DNA of 64,000 nt, from IMG/VR virus record IMGVR_UViG_3300042484_001250, positions 62,001-126,000 of that record. One strand, given 5' to 3'. A program made the position numbers and the translations under genes. This document shows, in pieces, positions 41,966 to 50,235 of this stretch. The notes beneath the pieces are model-generated. The model made no database searches and had not been told where the DNA came from. It saw only the letters and a program-made list of their open reading frames with translations. Source of the DNA: a virus. Within the stretch, counting starts at the first letter, position 1, and each line of letters begins with the position of its first letter.

Positions 41966-44900
41966 ATGGCAAGAATTAAAAAATACGCTAGTAACCAAAC
42001 AACAAATTTACAGCCACAATTAACTGAATATGGTACTTTTGTCACAGACCAGTTACCATCATCAATATATTTTAGAATATCTGAATTTAAAGATACATTT
42101 ACAGGTGGTAAAAACGGATTTCTTATTGAAGGTTCTGAACATTTATTAGAATCTACTGAAATAAAAATAGAAATAATAGATGTAAATGGTAATCCAATTT
42201 ATTATGAACCAGGTGATGGTATACCTGAATATTATGAAGGACTATCTAAATTAGTAGCTGTTTACATTTATGAGGATACTCCAATTGGTATTGCCAACAT
42301 AACTATATTAGGAGAATTAAAAACTTATATAGATAGTGAAGGAAATGTACAACCAATACCAGAAGAATGGAAAGGTATTTATAATGTAAAATGGCAAAAA
42401 GAATTTAAAGTAAATCGTTTAATAGCAAACGAAGATAGAGTTAGATTTTATAAAAGACCTCAAGTATCAATTACAGAATTAATAAAACCATTATATTCAA
42501 ATGTAGTTGCTCAAAAAACAAATAATGGTACTGTTAGTGGTATTCCATTAGCACCATTAGAAAATCAACCATTATCCGAATATAGTTTACCAACATCCTA
42601 TTTATTAACTATAACCGATAATGGTGTATATAATGCTTGGAGTAGTTCGGTTGTTGGAAATACTATAAGTGTACCATCATTGGGATATACAACAACTGCA
42701 GATGATATAATAAATAAAACTCAATTAGTTGTAACAAATCCATACACAGATTCCAATGGATTGGTTCAGCCATTTGTAAGTGCACCATATACTACAACTT
42801 TTAATTATTTAGAAGGTGTTAATGATTTAGCAACTGCATTAACTGGTTCATTTGCAAAAATAAGTCTTACTGATTTAACATCATTTGTAGGAGATGTTGC
42901 TAGAGTTAAAGTATTTAGAAAATCGCAATCAGACTTATCCGACTTTCAATTTATTCAAGAAATTCAATTGGAAGCAAATGAATTACTTTTGGATTTGGAT
43001 ATACCAACTAAAAATCAAGAAAACTACGGAATATTTACATCGGATATTATTAAAGATTATTGGGTAACATCTTCTAATAATTTAACAGCAACATTTAATC
43101 AAAGTTATTTATATAATTCGGTTAAATTAAATAGTAATTCTTCGGTTTACAAATTCCATACATCAAAATCAATATCAATTACCGAAGATGTTGAATATAC
43201 TTTGGATTTTAAAGTTAGAAGTGAAACATCAACTGGTAATGGTTATATTAAAGCATTTTTAAGTGGTTCTAGAGATGGTACAAACGGTAAAGTACAAGTA
43301 GAACAACAAATAATAGCTGTACCAGCACAAACGGCAGTTTTACAAAAATCAACTGTAACTAAAAATATAATTGCCCAACAAATGGCAACTGCTAGTTTGT
43401 ATTTTGAAGTTAGTGGAAACGATTGGTATGTGTCTGATGTTAGTTTAAAAGCATCTCAAGAAAGTTCATTTTCACCCGATGAAATAACATTTATACAATC
43501 AGTTCCAAGAACATTACCGGAGGAAACATTTATATATCGTTTTGAATTCTATGATATTAATAACAACTATATACCTGTAAATGTAGAAGAAACAAAAACA
43601 TTTAACGGAGGTAATTTACAAACAATTAGAAAAGGTTTACAATTACTACCATCATCTTTATATTTTCAATTTGATTCTGGTTCAAATCCAGTTCCCCCAA
43701 CTTCTATAAACATTCAAGTTGTAAAAACTTTATTAACTGGTTCTGTACGATACACATCTCAATCATTTGATTATGATGGAAGTACTCATACGGCTTTACA
43801 ATATGCAGGTGGGCAGTATCCTGGTGTTTTAAATCAAACAAATCCTGATAATGTAGTATTAACTGTTGGAAATTTTACTGGTAGTAGAAGTGATAAAAAT
43901 GTACAATATTTAGAAATAACCGGTGAAGTGGAAGGATTTACTGATACTATTATTATAACAAAAGTATTAGATGGATTTGGTGGTGTAAACTATATTATTA
44001 GACCTTATAGAGGAACTCAAATCAGAAATAGTAGTACTGCTTCTTTGGAAATTCAAGCGGTTAGAATTGATGGTATAAATGAGATTATTTTAAATGATAC
44101 AATTGGAAAACCAAAAGGCTGGCCTACTTATCAACTTCACGTATTGTCAGCATCGTTAGACCCATTGAACGAACCTGAAAGGTTTATCAATTTACAAAAA
44201 GCAGTCAATCAAAATTATATTAAAGGATTATCTGTTGGGGAATTGGGTAGTAAACAAATAAACTACAATGCAATATTCAATAGAGATTCTATAAATAAAG
44301 TAAGAGTAGTTTATATATTATCGTCTGGTTCAATAACACAACAACCTGCTTTTATAGCATCCGCATCTGTATTGACATCTATAAATTTAGAGGATTTGCA
44401 AGATGGTTTGGATTCTGGATTTATGGTATATAATACGGATACGTTTACTATCAATCCAAGAACTCAAACAATATTTACACCTGTATCGGCAAGTGTTACG
44501 GGTTCATTTTATAAAAGAGGAACTAACGTAGAACCATTTACCGCATCATTTGAGGTGTTCCCATCAATGTCTTTAAACATAGATTTTGAGCCGGAATATT
44601 GGATGTATTATGTAACTGGTAAATTTCATCCAAATATTTCAGTAGTAGCAATTGATGAAAAGAAAAGAGAAATACCATCAAGAGCAGTTTCTAATCATAT
44701 ATACTCACCATTATCACAAAGTAAAACATTAACCGTAACATTAACTTATACCGAAGATTATACATCATCATCTATAAGTTTGGATAAGACATTTACAATT
44801 GTACCTGAAGGAAAGCCGGGTGATGAGAGTATTGTATTTGAAGTAGTACCTACCAATGTAACCTTAAACTCAAATGCAGAAGGTACTGTTTTAGATTACA

Positions 44901-47900
44901 AACCATCTATAACTGATATTAAATTAAAACAAGGTAGTAGATATTTGATATTTACTGGAAGTAGAGCAGCTGGTACATTCCACATTGCATCATCCTCAAT
45001 AAGTTCACAAAATATCACACCTGGTAATGTACACTTTACATCATCATTTGGGATACCATATACTGCATCATTAATTGTATCTCAATCTTCAAATCTTACT
45101 GATTTAAGTGGTAGTATAACATATCCATTGATTATACATCCGTACTATACATCATCAATCTACACACAAAGTATTGTTCAAAACTATACCAAAGCAGTTG
45201 ATGGACCTCCACCAATTGATGTAATAATAACTCCAACTAATATTACATTAAATGCCGATGAGAATGGTTTTGTATCAACTTTAGCTCCCGCACAAACTAC
45301 AATTCAATTAAGAGAAGGTAGTAAATTTTTAACATTTAATAGTAATTCAGCAGAAACACCTGGTACTTTTAAATTTGGTAGTACACCTACTCAAAATATT
45401 ACAATAAGTACTTTGCAGGGAAATGGTACTAATTCGGCAACTGCATCATTTAGTTTATTTAATTATCCACATGTATCGGCAAGTGTAAATTATAATATAA
45501 TTGCATTTCCATATTCATTGGGACCTGGTCATAGATTTACATCATCAGTATTTAATAGAACTCAAACTATAACGAAGAATGTGGCTGCAACTGCTGCTAG
45601 AACTATTAATTTAACATCAACTGCATATACTATAACTTATGATTCGGATGGGCAAGTAGTTAATCCAACAGATGGTATTACATTAGTTGCAACTGCATTT
45701 AATACAACTGGTTCTAGATTTTATCAATTTTTTAAAGATGATGTAGCTCAAACACCAATACAAACTACGGCAACTAGAAATGTAGCTCCTGAAGATGCAG
45801 TTGCTGTTGGTGAAGTTGCAACTTGGAAAGTAACATTAAGAGATGGTAGTAATTCAGCATCGGCACCAATTAGAGCACAAGCCTCTGTAACAATTGCTGG
45901 TGTTGGGGATGGTACTAAAGCATATAACGCAGTTGTAAATCCCGAAAACACTTCTATTGTTTATAAAGTTTCTGGTGAGTTGGAAATAGCTAATACATCT
46001 GCAGTAATAACGGCAACAAAAGGTGGAGAAGCTCTAACACATAGACCATCTGGTTTTAGTGCACAATCACAAGACCCATTTGGAAATAATATAGGTTCAT
46101 TAGGTGAGTATCAGGTAACTATTCATTCTAAATCAAATCATATAGTTTTGGGTGATAGTAAAGTTAGTGGTAGTGTATTGAATGGTAGTACTAACGCAAC
46201 TATTAGTAATTTAGCAGGATGGGTAAATCCGATTGGAAATCCAACGGGACAGATTGTTTATAGAATTAATTTTGAAAACGGAAAACAAATAACTTTTAAA
46301 ACACAATCAATTGCAATTCAATACGAAGGAGACACTGGACCTGGTATTGTAATGAGAGGTGTGTGGAATCAAACTACTAATTACATAGGTTCGGTTGAAA
46401 CAACAAACTATCGTAGAGATGCGGTAATTTGGCCTGACCCTGGTAACTCTGGTGGTAACACTAGATATTATGCGGCAATTAGTGGTAGTGGACCAGGTAC
46501 CGCAACTGGATATCATGAACCTGTTTACTCACCATCACCTGTTGATAGTGCATGGTGGCAATACTTAGGTGACCAAGAATTCTTTGTGGCAGCTAAGATT
46601 GCAATATTCGATGAATCATTTGTTAAAAATACAATTAATATTGGTAACAATGCTGGTAGTCCTTTTGCAAACATTGTATTAGCTGGGGGTAGAGATGACC
46701 CTTATATGGCAATTGGACAAAACGGAACTGTTGGTGGAAACGGAATTCAATATGACCCATCTACACACCCTACTATAATTGGATATGATAAGATTGGTAT
46801 ATTTGCTGGTATGTACAATGGTGCAACATACGAACCACGTTTTTCATTAAGAGGAAGTGGTGGTAATTATTTAAGATGGAATGGCAGTACTTTGGATATT
46901 AGTGGTGCGATAACGGTAACTGGAGGTGATGCGGCAACACAAACATATGCATCTCAATCGGCAGCAACTGCGTTATCATCGGCATTGACAACTGTAAACG
47001 CATTGGCCGCCGGTACTTACAATATTGGTACAACTACATTCATTACAAACAATTTTATATCTGCACCGGTAATTGCTGGAACTGCTGGATATATACAAAA
47101 ATTATTTAGGGTTGGCGATGATACAGCTGCATCAATTTATTTAGATGCTAGAAATATAGCCGATGGAGCAGCTGATAATTATCGTAGAATATGGATTGGT
47201 AGTGGTGCATATGGTATTTATGGTGATTCAAATACTTCATTTTATGTAGATAGTAATAATAGATTTTCGTTAGGTGATAAATTAACATTTACTGGTGGTA
47301 ATTTAAGTGTAAGTGGTAATATAACTTCAACCGGTGGAAGTATTGGTGGATGGACTATAGATTCCAATTCAATTTTTAGTGGAACAAAGGGTACTAATGG
47401 TGCTTATACCGCAGCGGCAGGTAGTGTAACAATATCATCAGAGGGATGGATTTCATCAAAAAATTTCAGAATATCATCAACAGGCGCTGTAAATGCAGAT
47501 GTTATTGATGTGAGTGATGTGTTAGCTTCATCGGCCTATTTTGGTACTGCTCGAGGAAATTATACAATTGCAATTGATACCAATGCTATGACATTAGCAG
47601 GATATTCACGATTCGATTTGGGAGCAGTTGCTGGTATTGTGGGTACATATACATCATTCATTGCATTTACTGATGGTGGTGGTACTCCATCGGGTACCAT
47701 ATTAAGTTCATTTGGTGCAACTGGATTAACTGTAAATGGTGCAATTACCGCAACTGGAAATATTACTGCTTATTACTCTGATGAAAGATTAAAAACAAAA
47801 TTGGGTAATATTACTAACGCAATTGATAAGATATCACAATTAAACGGATTTTACTATACAAATAATGAGTTAGCAAATTCATTTGGATATACCGATGATA

Positions 47901-48136
47901 AAACTCAATTGGGTTTATCTGCGCAAGAAGTACAAAATGTATTTCCTAATATTGTATCACTAGCACCATTTGATATGAAGGTATATTTACCAAATGAAAC
48001 TAAAACCGATACACCACCCGAATCTAAATCTGGAGAAAACTATTTAACAATTGATTACTCCAAATTAGTACCTGTATTAGTTGAGGCAATAAAAGAATTG
48101 AAAGCGGAAATTGAAGAATTAAAAAGAAATAAATAA
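41966..48136 (+). CDS. Giant tail fibre with C-terminal S74 intramolecular chaperone
   Basis: Has 2056 residues. The N-terminal ~950 are beta-rich virion-attachment and repeat modules. Residues ~970-1400 contain Ig-like repeats (VFEVVPTNVTLNSNAEG and VIITPTNITLNADENG mark two). Residues ~1480-1900 are fibre-like with short strands and GxI repeats. The end is a peptidase S74 auto-chaperone: YYSDERLKTK with the candidate nucleophile Ser1938 and Lys1943/1945, then TQLGLSAQEVQNVFPNIV and LTIDYSKLVPVLVEAIKEL. S74 domains trimerise the fibre and then cut themselves off. It is therefore a probable receptor-binding fibre. Its stop overlaps the next start by one base. Confidence 0.85.
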   Translation: MARIKKYASNQTTNLQPQLTEYGTFVTDQLPSSIYFRISEFKDTFTGGKNGFLIEGSEHLLESTEIKIEIIDVNGNPIYYEPGDGIPEYYEGLSKLVAVYIYEDTPIGIANITILGELKTYIDSEGNVQPIPEEWKGIYNVKWQKEFKVNRLIANEDRVRFYKRPQVSITELIKPLYSNVVAQKTNNGTVSGIPLAPLENQPLSEYSLPTSYLLTITDNGVYNAWSSSVVGNTISVPSLGYTTTADDIINKTQLVVTNPYTDSNGLVQPFVSAPYTTTFNYLEGVNDLATALTGSFAKISLTDLTSFVGDVARVKVFRKSQSDLSDFQFIQEIQLEANELLLDLDIPTKNQENYGIFTSDIIKDYWVTSSNNLTATFNQSYLYNSVKLNSNSSVYKFHTSKSISITEDVEYTLDFKVRSETSTGNGYIKAFLSGSRDGTNGKVQVEQQIIAVPAQTAVLQKSTVTKNIIAQQMATASLYFEVSGNDWYVSDVSLKASQESSFSPDEITFIQSVPRTLPEETFIYRFEFYDINNNYIPVNVEETKTFNGGNLQTIRKGLQLLPSSLYFQFDSGSNPVPPTSINIQVVKTLLTGSVRYTSQSFDYDGSTHTALQYAGGQYPGVLNQTNPDNVVLTVGNFTGSRSDKNVQYLEITGEVEGFTDTIIITKVLDGFGGVNYIIRPYRGTQIRNSSTASLEIQAVRIDGINEIILNDTIGKPKGWPTYQLHVLSASLDPLNEPERFINLQKAVNQNYIKGLSVGELGSKQINYNAIFNRDSINKVRVVYILSSGSITQQPAFIASASVLTSINLEDLQDGLDSGFMVYNTDTFTINPRTQTIFTPVSASVTGSFYKRGTNVEPFTASFEVFPSMSLNIDFEPEYWMYYVTGKFHPNISVVAIDEKKREIPSRAVSNHIYSPLSQSKTLTVTLTYTEDYTSSSISLDKTFTIVPEGKPGDESIVFEVVPTNVTLNSNAEGTVLDYKPSITDIKLKQGSRYLIFTGSRAAGTFHIASSSISSQNITPGNVHFTSSFGIPYTASLIVSQSSNLTDLSGSITYPLIIHPYYTSSIYTQSIVQNYTKAVDGPPPIDVIITPTNITLNADENGFVSTLAPAQTTIQLREGSKFLTFNSNSAETPGTFKFGSTPTQNITISTLQGNGTNSATASFSLFNYPHVSASVNYNIIAFPYSLGPGHRFTSSVFNRTQTITKNVAATAARTINLTSTAYTITYDSDGQVVNPTDGITLVATAFNTTGSRFYQFFKDDVAQTPIQTTATRNVAPEDAVAVGEVATWKVTLRDGSNSASAPIRAQASVTIAGVGDGTKAYNAVVNPENTSIVYKVSGELEIANTSAVITATKGGEALTHRPSGFSAQSQDPFGNNIGSLGEYQVTIHSKSNHIVLGDSKVSGSVLNGSTNATISNLAGWVNPIGNPTGQIVYRINFENGKQITFKTQSIAIQYEGDTGPGIVMRGVWNQTTNYIGSVETTNYRRDAVIWPDPGNSGGNTRYYAAISGSGPGTATGYHEPVYSPSPVDSAWWQYLGDQEFFVAAKIAIFDESFVKNTINIGNNAGSPFANIVLAGGRDDPYMAIGQNGTVGGNGIQYDPSTHPTIIGYDKIGIFAGMYNGATYEPRFSLRGSGGNYLRWNGSTLDISGAITVTGGDAATQTYASQSAATALSSALTTVNALAAGTYNIGTTTFITNNFISAPVIAGTAGYIQKLFRVGDDTAASIYLDARNIADGAADNYRRIWIGSGAYGIYGDSNTSFYVDSNNRFSLGDKLTFTGGNLSVSGNITSTGGSIGGWTIDSNSIFSGTKGTNGAYTAAAGSVTISSEGWISSKNFRISSTGAVNADVIDVSDVLASSAYFGTARGNYTIAIDTNAMTLAGYSRFDLGAVAGIVGTYTSFIAFTDGGGTPSGTILSSFGATGLTVNGAITATGNITAYYSDERLKTKLGNITNAIDKISQLNGFYYTNNELANSFGYTDDKTQLGLSAQEVQNVFPNIVSLAPFDMKVYLPNETKTDTPPESKSGENYLTIDYSKLVPVLVEAIKELKAEIEELKRNK

Positions 48137-48882
48137 TGGCACTACCAGCATCAGGACAAATTTCAATGGATAATATGAACACCGATAGAGGAATAGCATC
48201 TGGTACTCAAATTAATTTGGCAACTGCTGGTACTGCTTATAGTGTTTCTTATAATACAAGTGGAACTAACGATTTACAATTTTCTGAATTTTATGGATTA
48301 AGTATAACACCTGTATATACATCATATAGCAGTAGTCTATCTACTGGTGCTGAAGCTGGTTGCTATGCTGGAGATTTTTATACCGATTTTACTATAACAT
48401 TGTTAGACCAATTTGGAAATCCAATAAGTTTAGGTTACGATGTTGATTTTGGAATAAAATTCCTTTTAAACGATGTACAAGATGTTGGTGGTGGTTATTA
48501 TCCTGACACAATTACTAATGTAAGAATCTTTGCAGGATTTCCAACAGGATATCGAAGATTTTATGATAAACGATATCTAAATTGTAACTTTAGTTCATTA
48601 TGTGATGGTAGTTGCTATGAAGAATCAACTGGTATGTATATATTTGAAGGACCAATAACAGTAACTACAACAACTACAACAACTACAACAACCGCAGCAC
48701 CCATATATAGTGGATTGATTTTGTGTGGTGAAACCAATGTAGATTATTATTATACAGGCACTATATCATCTGGTGACCATTTATATAGTGGTGCTGGTAA
48801 TTGTTATGTATCAACCGGTACAATAGGTTCAATATTTGGTAAAGTTGAAATATTTGGCACAATAAATGGTTGTAGTTGTTAA
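48136..48882 (+). CDS. Tail-associated protein with Thr10 tract
   Basis: Has 248 residues. The N-terminus (LPASGQISMDNMNTDRG, then LQFSEFYGLS) is a common start of phage tail or fibre accessory proteins. Residues ~60-170 form a beta domain with several Cys. Ten Thr in a row (177-186), then AAP, link it to a C-terminal Cys-containing domain (LILCGETNVDYYY, ending NGCSC). The Thr tract looks like an O-glycosylation linker, and glycosyltransferase genes follow directly. It begins at the last base of the giant fibre gene, so the two proteins probably act together on the virion. Confidence 0.6.
   Translation: MALPASGQISMDNMNTDRGIASGTQINLATAGTAYSVSYNTSGTNDLQFSEFYGLSITPVYTSYSSSLSTGAEAGCYAGDFYTDFTITLLDQFGNPISLGYDVDFGIKFLLNDVQDVGGGYYPDTITNVRIFAGFPTGYRRFYDKRYLNCNFSSLCDGSCYEESTGMYIFEGPITVTTTTTTTTTTAAPIYSGLILCGETNVDYYYTGTISSGDHLYSGAGNCYVSTGTIGSIFGKVEIFGTINGCSC
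48664..48693 (+). repeat. Trinucleotide-type repeat encoding ten threonines
   Basis: Consecutive ACT/ACA/ACC codons, with a nine-base period ACTACAACA repeated about three times. Such a repeat can change length by slippage in units of three or nine bases without breaking the frame. Confidence 0.85.
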
Positions 48883-48888
48883 TATATT

Positions 48889-49848
48889 ATGGTAAACACT
48901 ACTAAAAAACTACGTTATATATGCGCTCAACCTGCTATTACTTATTACATTTGGCAGGTTGAAGTAATGTTAAACAATTTTATGCAGATGGGTATCAATT
49001 TAAATAATATTGATATTGTATGCTGGCAACAAAATGATGAACTACCTGAAGAATGGAGTAAACTATCTAACAATTATGAAGCTAGATTCTTTTTTTATAG
49101 GGATACTAGAGAAACTCATCATTACATTTCATCAATCCGTCCTAATATTTTAAAGCAACATTGGAAAGCGCATCCTTATCTTAAAGATGATACCATATTT
49201 TACCACGATTGCGATATTATATTTACCAAAAATATAAAGGAATGGATAACGGATGAGATGATAAATGATGATAAATGGTATGGTTCGGATACTAGATGGT
49301 ACATATCACACTCTTATATCAAATCTAAAGGTGATGATGTAATACAAAAGATGTGTGAGTTAATGGAATTGCCTGAAACACTTATTGAAGGTAATGAACT
49401 AAACGCAATTGGTGCACAATATCTAATGAAAGGTGTTGATTATGATTATTGGAATAGAGTAGAATCGGATTCAGAAATGCTATTCAAAGAAATTACCGAA
49501 CAATGTAATGAAAAAGTAAAGAAAGACCCTACACACCACCCTTTACAAATATGGTGTGCAGATATGTGGGCTGTATTATGGGGAGGTTGGAGATTGGGAT
49601 ATGAGACAGTATGTCATCCTAACTTTGATTTTAGTTGGGCTACGTCTGGTATAGATGATTATTATAAAATGAACATCATGCATAACGCAGGTGTAACAAA
49701 CTCAACATCAGGTATGTTTTACAAAGCAGACTATATAAATAAACTACCATATAATGAAAACATAATTATTGATAAAAATTATGCATCTTATTATTATTGG
49801 AAAGAAATATGTAGAACTTCTAAAAAATCAGTATTAACAAAAAAATAA
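48889..49848 (+). CDS. GT-A-like glycosyltransferase
   Basis: Has 319 residues. FYHDCDIIFTKN carries a DxD-type metal/nucleotide-sugar motif (Asp-Cys-Asp) after a predicted strand, as in GT-A fold enzymes. Further features are LRYICAQPAITYYIWQVEVML at the start, WHKAHPYL-like and KWYGSDTRWYIS segments, and a late GWRLGYETVCHPNFDFSW region that could bind the acceptor. It lies six bases after the Thr10 protein, ahead of two more glycosyltransferase genes. Which sugar and which acceptor it uses is unknown. Confidence 0.65.
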   Translation: MVNTTKKLRYICAQPAITYYIWQVEVMLNNFMQMGINLNNIDIVCWQQNDELPEEWSKLSNNYEARFFFYRDTRETHHYISSIRPNILKQHWKAHPYLKDDTIFYHDCDIIFTKNIKEWITDEMINDDKWYGSDTRWYISHSYIKSKGDDVIQKMCELMELPETLIEGNELNAIGAQYLMKGVDYDYWNRVESDSEMLFKEITEQCNEKVKKDPTHHPLQIWCADMWAVLWGGWRLGYETVCHPNFDFSWATSGIDDYYKMNIMHNAGVTNSTSGMFYKADYINKLPYNENIIIDKNYASYYYWKEICRTSKKSVLTKK

Positions 49849-49879
49849 TAAATAATCGTTTTGATAAATAAAAAAACAT

Positions 49880-49888
49880 ATATTTATA
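49880..49888 (+). promoter_or_regulatory. Phage promoter motif ATATTTATA
   Basis: Exact ATATTTATA preceded by T, 22 bases before the small coiled-coil gene at 49911. Confidence 0.6.
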
Positions 49889-49910
49889 TATAAACATATA
49901 GAATAAAATT

Positions 49911-50195
49911 ATGGCACAACGTAGTGAACAATTAGCAGAAGAAACTTATAATAAATTAAGAAATCTGCAAGACGAAATAAATAATTTAGTTGTAACAATT
50001 GGACAAGCGCATTTGCAAATAAGAGATGCTGAAACTCAATTGAAAAACTTTAAATTCTCATTGGAAAATTTAGAAACTCAATTTGATGAAAAAAATGAAG
50101 AATTAAATGAGGTATTGTATGTAATGGAAAAGGCATATCCAAAAGGAGAGATTGATTTAATTAATGGTACAATCACTTACGAAGAAGCTGAATAA
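49911..50195 (+). CDS. Small coiled-coil protein, paralogue of 53611-53973
   Basis: Has 94 residues: a helical coiled coil through most of its length, then KAYPKGEIDLINGTITYEEAE. The end (YPxGxIxxxxGTxxY) also occurs in the protein at 53611-53973 (KYPQGRINIQDGTVQYQ), so the two are paralogues placed before and after the two large glycosyltransferase genes. Both have a phage promoter motif. Possible roles are a virion or assembly subunit, or a chaperone. No named family. Confidence 0.55.
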   Translation: MAQRSEQLAEETYNKLRNLQDEINNLVVTIGQAHLQIRDAETQLKNFKFSLENLETQFDEKNEELNEVLYVMEKAYPKGEIDLINGTITYEEAE

Positions 50196-50222
50196 AAATT
50201 AGGAAATACCAAAAAAGTTTCG

Positions 50223-50230
50223 TATATTTG
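50223..50230 (+). promoter_or_regulatory. Host-type -7 box almost at the start codon
   Basis: TATATTTG matches TAnnTTTG and ends only five bases before the ATG at 50236. Transcription would then start at about the start codon, giving a leaderless or nearly leaderless mRNA. The context TTCGTATATTTGT is the same as before the primase. No clear -33 TTG is seen, so strength is uncertain. Confidence 0.5.
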
Positions 50231-50235
50231 TTATA

